From Bryobacteraceae bacterium (lineage in GTDB: Bacteria; Acidobacteriota; Terriglobia; Bryobacterales; Bryobacteraceae): DNA of 64,000 nt. The DNA lies in assembly GCA_019752335.1 (NCBI GenBank), contig JAIEMJ010000001.1, forward strand, positions 186,001-250,000. Reading direction: 5' to 3'. The notes under the pieces were generated by a model. The model worked only from the letters and a program-made list of their open reading frames with translations. It was not told the DNA's origin and did no database searches. Below, piece after piece: positions 27,496 through 37,354 of this stretch. How positions within the stretch are numbered: position 1 is the first letter of the stretch; each line of letters opens with the position of its first letter. The position numbers and the translations under genes were made by a program.

Positions 27496-29259
27496 TTAGC
27501 GCCCGAAGATAAAGCGGCCGCGACGCAGGTCGGCGCCGCCGTTCAGGATGCCGTCCTTGATCAGGATCACCGTCGGCGCCGAGCCGTTGGACCAGGGTCC
27601 CGTCACCTGTACCTTGTGACCCTTGGCCCGCAAAGCCTCAATCACGGGCTTCGCGAAGCGCTCTTCGAGATTCACGCGACCGGCTTGGAACTCGTGATGG
27701 GCGAACGAGGCGTAAAAGTGCTCCGTCTGAAAACGGGGCGCCTCCACGGCTTCCTGCGGTTGCATGTCGAACACCAGCAGGTTCAACAGCACCTGCAGCA
27801 TCGCCTGATCCTGGTTATCGCCGCCGGGCGTGGACATCGCAAGATACGGCTCGCCGTTCTTCAGCACCATGGTCGGGCTGAGGGTGACGCGCGGCCGCTT
27901 GCCGGGCGCGAGGGTGTTGGCGTGATCCGGCGTGAGGACGAAGGACTGTAGACGGCTGGAGAGCGGTATGCCCGTGCCGGGAACGATCACCGAGGGCAGC
28001 CAGGCGCCGCTGGGCGTCGCCGTGAAGACGTTGCCCCACTGGTCGACGACGTTGACGCACGTCGTGTCCTGGTCAACCGAGCGGCTCTTGGTGTCGCCGA
28101 GCGAGAGGGCGGGGAAGCCATTTACCTGGCCGGGCCGGTGTTCGAGCGAAGCGCGCGCTGGATCAATCTGGGTGCGGCGGCCGGTGGCGTAGTCCATCGA
28201 AAGCAGGGTCGCTTCGGGGATCTGGCTGAACTTGGGGTCGCCGTAGTAGCGGTCGCGGTCAGCGAAGGCGAGCTTCACGGCTTCGATCACCGTGTGCAGA
28301 TACTCGGGCGAATTGTGGCCCATCGCCTTCAGGTCGTAGCCCGAGAGAATGTTCAAGGCCTGCAGCATCACCGGACCCTGGGTAAAGAAGCCGGGCTTCA
28401 GCACTTCATAGCCCGCGAACATCGAGGTGCGCGGCGTATCCCATTCGGCTTTGAACTTAGCCAGGTCGTCGAGCGTGATCAAGCCGTCGTTGGCCGTGTT
28501 GAAATCGGCGATGCGCTTGGCGAGTGCGCCTTTGTACAAATAGTCGTGTACGGCGGCGAGCTTCCGGGCGCGGTTGCCCTTGGCTTTCTTTTCGACGGCC
28601 GCGAGTTCGCGTAGCGTCTTGGCCAGGTCCGTCAGTTTGTAGAGGCTGCCGCGCGCGGGCAGTTTGTTATCCGGGAAGAAGAACTCCCGCGAACTCGGCC
28701 ACAGTTGCATGATGCGGCCGGTGGTCCTCAGAAAGCTCGCGAACTCCTCGCCGAGCGGGAAGCCCTCAGCATAGCCGATGGCCGGTTCAGCGACTTCGGC
28801 GAAGCTCTTCGTGCCGCTATCGGTGAGAGCGACAATGGCCGCGCTGGGGATGCCCGGCAGGATCGACGAATGGATGCCCATGGCCGGAATCGGCGGGAAG
28901 TCGTCGTTGCTCTCCCACGCCTCTTGCTTACGCGACTTGTAGTAGACGACGGTGGCCTTGGCAGGCGCGGTGCCGATCCCCGAAAGCACCCGGGCGGGTT
29001 TGCCCTTCATCTTGACGATGAGCGGGACTTCGCCGCCGAAGCCAATGCGGGCTTGCTCGGTAACCGTGGCCGCCAGCATCGCCGCGACCCCGGCATCCAC
29101 GGCGTTGCCGCCTTGCTGCAGCAGCCGGTAGCCGGCTTCCACCTCGAAGTTGTTCGCCGCGGCGACCATCTCCTTGGTGCCGCGCACGGCGGGGAACATC
29201 GAGTATTGGGCGTAGATCGCTCCGGCGAGCGCGAGTAAGGCGGCCAGCGTCAGTTTCAT
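27496..29259 (-). CDS. ggt: Gamma-glutamyltransferase (secreted Ntn-hydrolase precursor)
   Basis: 587 residues with a signal peptide (MKLTLAALLALAGAIYAQ). GGT cleaves the gamma-glutamyl bond of glutathione and related compounds in the periplasm. The precursor should self-cleave before Thr399 in DQDTTCVNVVDQWGN; the usual TTH is TTC here, a change one residue past the second Thr. GNAVDAGVAAML and the GGEVPLIV region of the large subunit, and MSTPGGDNQDQAMLQVL (oxyanion GG) in the small subunit, are conserved. Members also include cephalosporin acylases, so the exact substrate is open. Coupled by ATGA to the methylase gene upstream. Confidence 0.88.
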   Translation of the reverse strand: MKLTLAALLALAGAIYAQYSMFPAVRGTKEMVAAANNFEVEAGYRLLQQGGNAVDAGVAAMLAATVTEQARIGFGGEVPLIVKMKGKPARVLSGIGTAPAKATVVYYKSRKQEAWESNDDFPPIPAMGIHSSILPGIPSAAIVALTDSGTKSFAEVAEPAIGYAEGFPLGEEFASFLRTTGRIMQLWPSSREFFFPDNKLPARGSLYKLTDLAKTLRELAAVEKKAKGNRARKLAAVHDYLYKGALAKRIADFNTANDGLITLDDLAKFKAEWDTPRTSMFAGYEVLKPGFFTQGPVMLQALNILSGYDLKAMGHNSPEYLHTVIEAVKLAFADRDRYYGDPKFSQIPEATLLSMDYATGRRTQIDPARASLEHRPGQVNGFPALSLGDTKSRSVDQDTTCVNVVDQWGNVFTATPSGAWLPSVIVPGTGIPLSSRLQSFVLTPDHANTLAPGKRPRVTLSPTMVLKNGEPYLAMSTPGGDNQDQAMLQVLLNLLVFDMQPQEAVEAPRFQTEHFYASFAHHEFQAGRVNLEERFAKPVIEALRAKGHKVQVTGPWSNGSAPTVILIKDGILNGGADLRRGRFIFGR

Positions 29260-29798
29260 TGCTCTTTATTCTCACTCATCCGGCGGTACTTCCGCAGCAG
29301 TTCGTACAGGACGATTCCGCCGGCCGTGGCGACGTTCAGCGAATGCTTCTGCCCCAACATCGGCAGGCGCACGTGCGTGTCGGCGGCGGCGAGCAGATGG
29401 GACTGCACGCCATCCACCTCGTGGCCGAACAGGACGCAGACCGGAAAACGCGGCTGCCAATCGAAGATGTCCACCGCGTGGACGCTGGTCTCGATGGCGG
29501 CGATCTCCCAATTGCGGGCGCGCAAATCGGCCAGCAACGCGGCGGGGTCGTTGGCGCCTTCCCAGGGCACGGTGAGGTCGGCGCCGAGCGCGGTCTTGGT
29601 GATCTCCTTCATCGGCGGACGCGCGGTGATACCGGCCAGATAGATCCTTTCGAGCGCGACACCGTCGGCGGTGCGAAAGAAGGCGCCGACGTTGTACATG
29701 CTGCGAACATTGTCCAGCAGAATGGCGGCGGGCAGGCGCAAACCGTCGTAAGGCGCGGCGCCCGGGGTTAAGCGGTAAGGAACGCGATCATCAGCCAA
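29256..29798 (-). CDS. SpoU/TrmH-family RNA 2'-O-methyltransferase
   Basis: 180 residues, a bare SPOUT domain without the N-terminal RNA-binding extension. Motif 1 is LLDNVRSMYNVGAFFRTAD with the catalytic Arg, motif 2 is VLFGHEVDGV, and motif 3 is LPMLGQKHSLNVATAGGIVLYE, the SAM-binding trefoil knot. Enzymes of this class methylate ribose 2'-OH in tRNA or rRNA. The exact target cannot be assigned from the sequence. First gene of a two-gene unit with ggt, overlapping it by 4 nt. Confidence 0.88.
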   Translation of the reverse strand: MADDRVPYRLTPGAAPYDGLRLPAAILLDNVRSMYNVGAFFRTADGVALERIYLAGITARPPMKEITKTALGADLTVPWEGANDPAALLADLRARNWEIAAIETSVHAVDIFDWQPRFPVCVLFGHEVDGVQSHLLAAADTHVRLPMLGQKHSLNVATAGGIVLYELLRKYRRMSENKEQ

Positions 29799-29845
29799 GC
29801 TCGTTATTGTAGCAATCGCAATCCGTACTATGATCGAAAGAATTT

Positions 29846-31435
29846 ATGTTGCGAACGACGATTTTCCTGACCCTGACCGCCGTGCTCGGATTCGCGCAGG
29901 CGCCTACGCGCGATAAGGTGCTGAAGAGCGATTTGGCCGGTGAGATCCAAAGCATGGCCAAACAGGCGCAGGTGATGGTGGATACCGTTTTCAGCTTCGG
30001 CGAACTCGGCTTTCAGGAGGTGGAGACGTCCAAATACCTTACCGGCATTCTGGAGAAAGAAGGCTTCACGATTGAGCGCGGCGTCGCGGGCATCCCGACG
30101 GCGTGGATGGCCACCTGGGGTACGGGCAAACCCGTGATCGCCCTCGGCTCCGACATCGACTGTATTCCGCAAGCCTCGCAGAAGCCCGGCGTGGCCTACT
30201 ACGATCCGCTGATCGAAGGCGCCCCTGGCCATGGCGAAGGCCACAACTCCGGCGTGCCCTTGAATATTCTGGCGGCCCTCTCGGTGAAGAAGATCATGGA
30301 GCGCGAGAAGATTCCTGGCACCATCAAGCTGTGGCCCGGCGTCGCGGAAGAGCAACTGGGCACCAAGGCTTACTTTGTCCGGGCCGGTTTATTCAAGGGC
30401 GTCGATGTGGTTTTGTTTACTCACGTTGGAAGTAACCTGGGCGTCAGTTACGGTGGGGGCGGCGGCAACGGGATGATTTCGCTCGAATATACTTTCCGCG
30501 GTGAAACGGCGCATAGCGCGGGCGCTCCCTGGCGCGGACGGAGCGCGCTCGACGCTGTCGAATTGATGGACATTGGCTGGAATTTCCGGCGCGAGCACTT
30601 ACGCCTGGCACAGCGGTCCCATTATGTAATTACCAACGGTGGCGACCAGCCCAACGTGGTACCGCGCAACGCCTCCGTCTGGTACTACTTCCGCGAGGCT
30701 GACTATAGCCACATCATGGACCTGTGGAAACTCGGCGACAAGATGGCGCAAGGCGCCACCTTGATGACTGATACCACCTGGGAGAGCAAGGTGCTGGGCA
30801 GCGCCTGGCCTGGCCACTTCAACAAACCAGTGGCCGAGGCGATGTACGAGAACATCAAGACCGTTGGCCTGCCCGCCTGGACCGAAGCCGATCAGACGCT
30901 TGCCAAGGGTATTCAGAAGGAACTCAAGCAGCCAGAAAAGGGGCTCGATACCAAGCTGGAGGAGTTACGCGCTCCCCGTGCGGCCGAAACGGGTATGAAT
31001 GCCGGTATTGGCCCTTTGGGCGGCGGCTCGGACGACATCGGCGATATCTCGTGGAACGTGCCCACCGTGGTATTGCGCTTCCCGTCGAACATTCCTGGCC
31101 TGCCCGGACACAATTGGGCCAACGCCATTTCCATGGCCACGCCGATCGCGCACAAAGGCGTCATCGCGGGCGCCAAGGCGCAAGCCATGACGATGCTGGA
31201 TCTCTTTACGAAGCCGGAGTTAATCACGCAGGCCTGGGATTATTTCAAGAAAGTCCAAACGAAGGACGAGACCTACAAGCCGCTGATTCGGGAAGGCGAC
31301 AAACCGGCGATTCATTTGAATAAGCGCATCATGGAAGAGTATCGTCCCCGCATGACGCAGTTCTACTACAACCCGGAGAAATACAACACTTACTTGGAAC
31401 AGCTGGGGATCACTTACCCGACGGTGAAGAAATAA
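29846..31435 (+). CDS. Secreted M20-family amidohydrolase/peptidase
   Basis: 529 residues with a signal peptide (MLRTTIFLTLTAVLGFAQ). The M20 layout is clear: GSDIDCIPQ (metal Asp region), GHGEGHNSGVP (metal His), KLWPGVAEEQLG (Glu-Glu, general base and metal) and the C-terminal LPGHNWANA with the last His. The dimerisation domain lies between ~230 and 340 (GRSALDAVELMDIG). It is most like the aminobenzoyl-glutamate hydrolase/AbgB branch, given the long C-terminal part. Periplasmic hydrolysis of an N-acyl amino acid is likely. Its 3' end overlaps the polysaccharide-lyase-like gene by 26 nt, convergently. Confidence 0.85.
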   Translation: MLRTTIFLTLTAVLGFAQAPTRDKVLKSDLAGEIQSMAKQAQVMVDTVFSFGELGFQEVETSKYLTGILEKEGFTIERGVAGIPTAWMATWGTGKPVIALGSDIDCIPQASQKPGVAYYDPLIEGAPGHGEGHNSGVPLNILAALSVKKIMEREKIPGTIKLWPGVAEEQLGTKAYFVRAGLFKGVDVVLFTHVGSNLGVSYGGGGGNGMISLEYTFRGETAHSAGAPWRGRSALDAVELMDIGWNFRREHLRLAQRSHYVITNGGDQPNVVPRNASVWYYFREADYSHIMDLWKLGDKMAQGATLMTDTTWESKVLGSAWPGHFNKPVAEAMYENIKTVGLPAWTEADQTLAKGIQKELKQPEKGLDTKLEELRAPRAAETGMNAGIGPLGGGSDDIGDISWNVPTVVLRFPSNIPGLPGHNWANAISMATPIAHKGVIAGAKAQAMTMLDLFTKPELITQAWDYFKKVQTKDETYKPLIREGDKPAIHLNKRIMEEYRPRMTQFYYNPEKYNTYLEQLGITYPTVKK

Positions 31436-32147
31436 CTTCTTCGAGCGTATCGGCCAGTATGAAGTTGTCGAAGTAAATTGAGTCCACTGAGGGCCGGTGC
31501 GGGCTGCGATGAATGCCCGGCTGGCAAAAGTATACGCTCTCCGCGCCCTTGGTTTTGAGCTTGCGGTCCAGTACCGGTTTTCCGTCGAACCAGAGACGCG
31601 TGTTGCCCTTGGTAGGATCTTCTGACCAGTGGATGTGCATCGCCAGATGATGCCATTTCCCTACCGTGAACTCGGCGGACCATTCGGTGCCATTGCGGCC
31701 CAGGTTCCCGGTGCCATAGCGAATCAGCGCGCCGCCGTTTTCGCTGGGCTCAATCCACCACGTCATCACGTTGTTGTAGCGCGGCGGCGGATTGCCTTCC
31801 CAGTAGAAGAAGTTATCGCGATCCTCCGGAGCCTGGTCCACATAGAGGTAGAAGGAGAGGTAAGTATCCGAACCTTCCTCCACGGTCACACGCGGCCCGC
31901 CCACCTGCGCGCGCAGTTGCGACGGGTTGAAGACGTCGTCCGGGTGAATGGTGAACTTAGCGGCGCGTTTGCCGTGGGGAATCCCCGGAACGTCATCCAC
32001 CACCTGGATATTGCGCGGCGTCGCATTCTGGCCGCGGGTACCGGTCTGGCTCCATTCGCTAAGGTCGCCGGTTTCGAAGCTGGCTTGGAAGAGAATCTTT
32101 GCGGGCAGCGGCAGGCAGTGCAGGAAAGCCAGGGAGTAGCGACACAT
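31410..32147 (-). CDS. Polysaccharide lyase-like (heparin lyase I family) beta-jelly-roll protein
   Basis: 245 residues. An N-terminal hydrophobic stretch (YSLAFLHCLPLPA) probably serves as signal. The core has the Polysacc_lyase/heparin lyase I pattern: ILFQASFETGDLSEW, YLSFYLYVD, WHHLAMHIHWSEDPTKGNTRLWFDGKPVLD and YFDNFILAD, strands of a concanavalin-like sandwich with an acidic ligand loop. Members cut uronate-rich polysaccharides or only bind glycans. Catalytic residues cannot be confirmed without alignment. The ATG directly follows the SDR stop (TAA-ATG), so the two are cotranscribed; the 3' end overlaps the M20 gene by 26 nt. Confidence 0.7.
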   Translation of the reverse strand: MCRYSLAFLHCLPLPAKILFQASFETGDLSEWSQTGTRGQNATPRNIQVVDDVPGIPHGKRAAKFTIHPDDVFNPSQLRAQVGGPRVTVEEGSDTYLSFYLYVDQAPEDRDNFFYWEGNPPPRYNNVMTWWIEPSENGGALIRYGTGNLGRNGTEWSAEFTVGKWHHLAMHIHWSEDPTKGNTRLWFDGKPVLDRKLKTKGAESVYFCQPGIHRSPHRPSVDSIYFDNFILADTLEEVISSPSGK

Positions 32148-32885
32148 TTAGCGTAGGCTCCAGTGGTCACCGTCGAAGGTGGCGCGCTCTTCGTTCCACG
32201 TCCCGAACTTCGTACACATCTGCCCACCATCGACGAGCAACGCCGCGCCGGTGATATAGCTGGCGGCGGAACTGGCCAGGAACGCGATCGCCTGGGCGAC
32301 TTCGCTCGCCTCGCCGCCGCGGCCCAACGGAATCGCCCGGAAGTACTCCTTCAGCGTCTCCGGACTGGCGAAGCTGCTGCGCGTGAGCGGCGTGCGGATC
32401 AGCCCCGGGCAAACGGCATTGACGCGAATGCCCCAGGGGCCCAGCTCATTGGCCGCCGTATGCAGCAGGCCCAGCACGCCGGCTTTGCTCGCGTTGTAAG
32501 CCATCAGGTCGGCCTCGCCGTCGTAGCTGTTCGTGGAGGCCGTGAGCACGATGGCGCCCCGGCGTTGGGGCTTCATGTGCGCGGCCGCCAGTTGTAGCGT
32601 TCGAAAGACCCCCGCCAGATTCACGTCCAGCGTGCGGGCGAATTCTTCGTCGGTCGTCTCGTCCGTCGACACTGGGCGGCCGATGCCGGCGTTGGCGATC
32701 ACCGCGTCCAGCGGCCCCAGCGCGGCGAACGCGGCCGCAAGCGTCGCGCGGCGGGTGACGTCGACCTCGGGAAGGTCAAAGATGTGAACGGTGGCGCCGT
32801 GCTCCCGCAGCAGGGCGGCCGTCGCCGCGCCGATGCCGGACGCGCCGCCAGTAATGGCGATGGTTTGGCCGTGAAAGTTGATCAC
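32148..32885 (-). CDS. Short-chain dehydrogenase/reductase
   Basis: 245 residues, a classical SDR. The nucleotide motif is TGGASGIG (12-19), NAG is at 65-67, and the catalytic set is Ser in TASTNS (~117), Y130 and K134 (YNASK). The acidic residue after the second strand (FDLPE) suggests NAD rather than NADP. The C-terminal ALLVDGGQM is standard. The substrate is unknown. First of a two-gene unit with the lyase-like protein, which might suggest a sugar or uronate alcohol, but this is inference. Confidence 0.9.
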   Translation of the reverse strand: MINFHGQTIAITGGASGIGAATAALLREHGATVHIFDLPEVDVTRRATLAAAFAALGPLDAVIANAGIGRPVSTDETTDEEFARTLDVNLAGVFRTLQLAAAHMKPQRRGAIVLTASTNSYDGEADLMAYNASKAGVLGLLHTAANELGPWGIRVNAVCPGLIRTPLTRSSFASPETLKEYFRAIPLGRGGEASEVAQAIAFLASSAASYITGAALLVDGGQMCTKFGTWNEERATFDGDHWSLR

Positions 32886-32910
32886 GCTTTATCCTCTCAG
32901 ATGATCGTGA

Positions 32911-32916
32911 TACTAT
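32911..32916 (+). promoter_or_regulatory. Putative -10 box of tRNA-Val
   Basis: TACTAT at 32911-32916 lies 8 nt before the tRNA 5' end, placing the transcript start about at the tRNA. The -35 region 17 nt upstream (TTTATC) matches only 3 of 6, so support is modest. Confidence 0.4.
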
Positions 32917-32924
32917 GAAAGTTC

Positions 32925-33001
32925 GGGCTCGTAGCTCAGTTGGTTAGAGCGCTTCCTTGACACGGAAGAGGTCGGATGTTCGAGTCATCTCGAGCCCACC
33001 A
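32925..33001 (+). tRNA. tRNA-Val (anticodon GAC)
   Basis: The cloverleaf is complete: acceptor GGGCTCG/CGAGCCC, D-arm in GCTCAGTTGGTTAGAGC, anticodon stem CTTCC/GGAAG with loop TTGACAC (anticodon GAC), a T-arm around TTCGAGT, discriminator A and an encoded CCA. It is followed 13 nt later by the CYTH reading frame on the same strand. Confidence 0.93.
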
Positions 33002-33014
33002 TCCACACCCCACA

Positions 33015-33581
33015 TTGCAGGAAATCGAGATCAAACTACGGCTTTCCTCCGTCAGCGCGGCCAAACGGCTGCTCCGGCAGAAGGGCTTCGTGGTGACGAC
33101 GCCCAGGCATCGCGAAAGTAATCTCTTGCTCGATAGCACCCCGGCTACCTTGCGACCGGCCGGCAGTTTACTGCGCGTCCGGCAAGCCAACGGCGAGACC
33201 GTGATCACCTACAAGGATAGGGGTGTGACCGCTGGCGGCCATAAGGTCCGCGAGGAGTTGGAGGTCACCGCAAGTGATCCGAAACAGACGCTCGCCATCT
33301 TCGCCCGCCTGGGTTACACGCCAAATTTCCGCTACGACAAGTTCCGCACGGTTTTGGCGCGGCCCAAAGAGCGTGGTTACGCCATGCTGGACGAGACGCC
33401 GATCGGTGTGTTTCTGGAACTTGAAGGCGGGGCGAAGTGGATCGACCGTACGGCGAAGCGGCTCGGTTTCACCGCTGCCGACTACCTCACCGCGAGCTAT
33501 GGCGCCCTCTGGGCGGCCCACCTCCAAGCCGCCGGCCTCCCTCCCGCCGACTTTATCTTTCCGCCCCGTCGCAAGAGCTAG
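33015..33581 (+). CDS. CYTH-domain phosphohydrolase
   Basis: 188 residues if started at the TTG at 33015, which puts the diagnostic ExExK motif (EIEIK, residues 3-7) at the N-terminus as the family requires. The next in-frame ATG upstream (32976) lies inside tRNA-Val. Later motifs: LLRVR, VITYKDRG (K/R substrate clamp), REELEVTA, FLELEGG near the C-terminus. CYTH enzymes bind triphosphates in a tunnel; known activities are thiamine triphosphatase, tripolyphosphatase and class IV adenylate cyclase, and which applies is unknown. It lies 23 nt before moxR on the same strand. Confidence 0.85.
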   Translation: MQEIEIKLRLSSVSAAKRLLRQKGFVVTTPRHRESNLLLDSTPATLRPAGSLLRVRQANGETVITYKDRGVTAGGHKVREELEVTASDPKQTLAIFARLGYTPNFRYDKFRTVLARPKERGYAMLDETPIGVFLELEGGAKWIDRTAKRLGFTAADYLTASYGALWAAHLQAAGLPPADFIFPPRRKS

Positions 33582-33604
33582 CCGTTACCCACTAGAATAG
33601 TGGG

Positions 33605-34591
<987 letters not shown>

Positions 34592-35476
34592 GTGGCGGAC
34601 GATTTCCAAATAGAACGCGCTTTCCTCGAGAAGCTGGAGCGCCTGACGATCCGCTGGCGGAAGTCCTTTCCGGGGCTGGTGGGCGGGCACAACGCGTCCC
34701 GCTTCGCGGGCCCGGGGCAGGAGTTTCTTGACCATCGCAACTTCCACCAGGGCGACGACCTGCGCGCCGTCAATTGGCGCGCCTATTTGCGCCTGGACAA
34801 GATGTTTCTGAAGATGTTCCAGGTGGAGCCGCGCGTACCGGTGCGGCTGCTGTTGGACGTCTCCCAGTCCATGACGACCGGCAGTAAGTTCGACTACGCC
34901 CGGCGCCTAGCCGCCGCACTCACCTATGTGGCGCTGGTTCGTCTCGATACCATGTCCATCCAGCCCTTCCGCGAAACCCTGGGCGATTCGATTGGCTGCG
35001 GCGGCGGCCGGCATCAGTTTGCCCCCGTCGCGAATTACTTGCGCGCCTTGCAGCCCGGTGGGCGCACCCACTTCTTCGAGATGACGCGGAAGTTCATCTC
35101 CGAGAACCCTCAGCGCGGACTGGTGATCGTCATCTCGGATTTTCTCGACGACGAGGACTGCCTCAAGCCTCTCCAATACCTTTCGGACTTCGGCCACGAA
35201 CTGCTGCTGATTCAGCTCTGGGCCGACGAGGATCGCACGCCGCCGTGGTCGGGCGAACTCGCGCTCACGCAAGCCGAGACCGGCGAGGAGATGGAGATTT
35301 CCTTCGACGATGCCGCCCGCGCCGGTTACACCGCGGCCTTCGATGAATATGCGAATCAGATTCAGCGCTTAGCTCTGCGGAACGGCGGCCGGTATGCCGG
35401 CATTCCGACGTCGATGCCGGTGGAAGAGGCGATCTTCGGGCCGGTGATGCGTCCGCCGGAGGGGCTGCGCGGCTAA
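34592..35476 (+). CDS. DUF58 (VWA-like) protein
   Basis: 294 residues from a GTG directly after the moxR stop. The DUF58 signature is PGQEFLDHRNFHQGDDLRAV followed by NWRAYLR. The VWA-like fold follows, with RLLLDVSQSMTTG (DxSxS MIDAS-like, D-V-S-Q-S). DUF58 proteins are coupled to MoxR and presumed to be its adaptor or substrate. No membrane segment is seen, so it is probably cytoplasmic. Confidence 0.92.
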   Translation: MADDFQIERAFLEKLERLTIRWRKSFPGLVGGHNASRFAGPGQEFLDHRNFHQGDDLRAVNWRAYLRLDKMFLKMFQVEPRVPVRLLLDVSQSMTTGSKFDYARRLAAALTYVALVRLDTMSIQPFRETLGDSIGCGGGRHQFAPVANYLRALQPGGRTHFFEMTRKFISENPQRGLVIVISDFLDDEDCLKPLQYLSDFGHELLLIQLWADEDRTPPWSGELALTQAETGEEMEISFDDAARAGYTAAFDEYANQIQRLALRNGGRYAGIPTSMPVEEAIFGPVMRPPEGLRG

Positions 35477-37354
35477 GTGTTTTTCTTCAACCTCAGCTTG
35501 CTCGAATTCCTGGGCGCCTTCGCGGCCGTCTCCGGCGTCGTGGTGGCGCTGTACCTGCTGGACCGTTCGAAGCAACGCCACACCGTGGCTACGTTTCGCT
35601 TCTGGAACCCTGCGCAGATGCCCACCGAGCAACGCCAACGCAAGCGCATTCAACAGCCGTGGAGCTTGCTGCTACAGCTCATCAGCCTGCTGCTGCTCTT
35701 GCTCGCCATCGCCCAACTGCGTTGGGGCTCGGCCGAGACCGGCGCGCGCGACCACGTGCTGGTGCTCGACACTTCGGCCTGGATGGCGGCGCGTTCTGTG
35801 AACGGCCCGTATATGGATCAGGCGCGCGTGGCGGCCTTGGCGTGGTTGAACGCGCTGCCCGCCGCGGATCGCGTGATGGTGATCCGCGCGGACGCCGCTG
35901 CCTCTCCCGCCACGTCCTTTGAGAGCAAACGCGAAGTGGTGCGGAAAGCAATCACTGAGTCCCGGCCCGGCGCCTCGGCGCTGCGGCTGGAGCCGGCCTT
36001 GCGCCTGGCGGAGAGCGTTCAGCGCAATCATGCGACGCGCGCGGGCGAGATCGTCTTTGCCGGCGCGGGCCGCATTCCCGAGACCGACAACTTCACGGCG
36101 CTGCCCGTAGCCGCGAATCGCGTGCGGCTGCTGCCCGTTCGTGGCCGCGTGGAGAACGTCGGCATCCGGAGAATTGGCGTGCGCCGTTCGCGGCGCGACG
36201 TCGAATACTGGGACGTGCTGGTGTCGGTACGGAATGACTCTTCGAAACCCAAGCTGGTGCCGCTCGAAGTTCGCTATGGCGGCGCGGCCGCGGCGGTACG
36301 GCAGTTGACGCTGGCGCCCGGTACCGAGCAGCAGGTCGCCTTCGAATACCGCACCAAGTCCGGCGGACTCTTCGAAGCGCGCATCCTCCTGGATGACGGC
36401 TTCCCCGCCGATAATCGCGCCATTCTCGATCTCCCGGCCGACCGGCAGTTGCTGGTGACCGTCTTTTCGAACGAGCCCAGCTTGATGGCGCCGGTGTTCT
36501 CGGCGAACCCGCGCTTGCGCGTCGAGTACAAGACTCCCGCGCAGTACGCCGCGCCCTCGGAAGGCGTGGTGGTGCTGGATCGATTTCTGCCGCCCACTCC
36601 GCTGGCTTTGCCATCCATTCAGATTGAGGCGAAGGGCAAGAGCGCCGTCACGCAGGCGAAGCTGACGCGTTGGCACAACGAGACGAACCTCGGCTTGGGC
36701 TTGCGTTCGCGCGACACGGTGCTGGATACGGCGCAGGTGTACGCGCTCGCCCCGGGCGACATTCCGATTGCCGAAGTGGCGGCGGGGCCGGTGATGCTGG
36801 CGCGGCCCGGTGCGGCTAAGACTGTCCTGCTGGGCTTTCAGCCGCTGCGGTCGTCGTTGCGCTACGAACTGGCCACGCCGCTCTTGTTCGCCAATGCGCT
36901 GCACTGGCTCGCGCCCGAGAGCTTTCTGCGCTGGGAACTGCAGGCGTCGAGCGTCGGCACCGTGAGCGCCACCGTCGACGAGAATTCGGCCAATGAGATC
37001 CGCGTGCGCGACGAGCAAGGCCAGGCCTTGCCGTTCACCCGCGAGGGCTCTACCGTACGCTTCTTCGCTGGCTCGCCAGGCACGGTGAAGCTCACCGACG
37101 GCCAGCGCGAAAGCGTCTATTCGCTCACCCTGCCGGAGCCCGGCGAGACCGACTTCACGTGGCCCACAGGCATCCGCCGCGGCGTACCCCGGGCGAATTC
37201 GTTTGGAGCGTCATCGCGCGAACTCTGGTACGGGCTGGCGATTCTAGGAGCGCTCGGTCTATTGCTCGAATGGCTCTTCTTTGGTCTGGGCCGTCGCGCG
37301 CTACCGAGCCTACGGACGGCGCCAGCGAGCGTCCCGTTAAGGAAGGCATCATGA
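35477..37354 (+). CDS. BatA-like membrane protein with degenerate VWA domain
   Basis: 625 residues from a GTG directly after the DUF58 stop. The N-terminal BatA region has two membrane helices (FLGAFAAVSGVVVALYLLD, LLLQLISLLLLLLAIAQL) separated by RSKQRHTVATFRFW, typical of aerotolerance regulators. The VWA domain begins VLVLDTSAWMA, where the third MIDAS Ser is Trp, so metal binding is doubtful. A beta-rich region follows, and a C-terminal helix (YGLAILGALGLLLEWLFF) anchors the end. Overlaps the next VWA gene by ATGA. A role in envelope stress or complex assembly is inferred from MoxR context. Confidence 0.85.
   Translation: MFFFNLSLLEFLGAFAAVSGVVVALYLLDRSKQRHTVATFRFWNPAQMPTEQRQRKRIQQPWSLLLQLISLLLLLLAIAQLRWGSAETGARDHVLVLDTSAWMAARSVNGPYMDQARVAALAWLNALPAADRVMVIRADAAASPATSFESKREVVRKAITESRPGASALRLEPALRLAESVQRNHATRAGEIVFAGAGRIPETDNFTALPVAANRVRLLPVRGRVENVGIRRIGVRRSRRDVEYWDVLVSVRNDSSKPKLVPLEVRYGGAAAAVRQLTLAPGTEQQVAFEYRTKSGGLFEARILLDDGFPADNRAILDLPADRQLLVTVFSNEPSLMAPVFSANPRLRVEYKTPAQYAAPSEGVVVLDRFLPPTPLALPSIQIEAKGKSAVTQAKLTRWHNETNLGLGLRSRDTVLDTAQVYALAPGDIPIAEVAAGPVMLARPGAAKTVLLGFQPLRSSLRYELATPLLFANALHWLAPESFLRWELQASSVGTVSATVDENSANEIRVRDEQGQALPFTREGSTVRFFAGSPGTVKLTDGQRESVYSLTLPEPGETDFTWPTGIRRGVPRANSFGASSRELWYGLAILGALGLLLEWLFFGLGRRALPSLRTAPASVPLRKAS

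Noticed and set aside
35672-37018. A 448-codon minus-strand frame under the BatA-like gene
   Set aside because: Antisense shadow without any recognisable motif.
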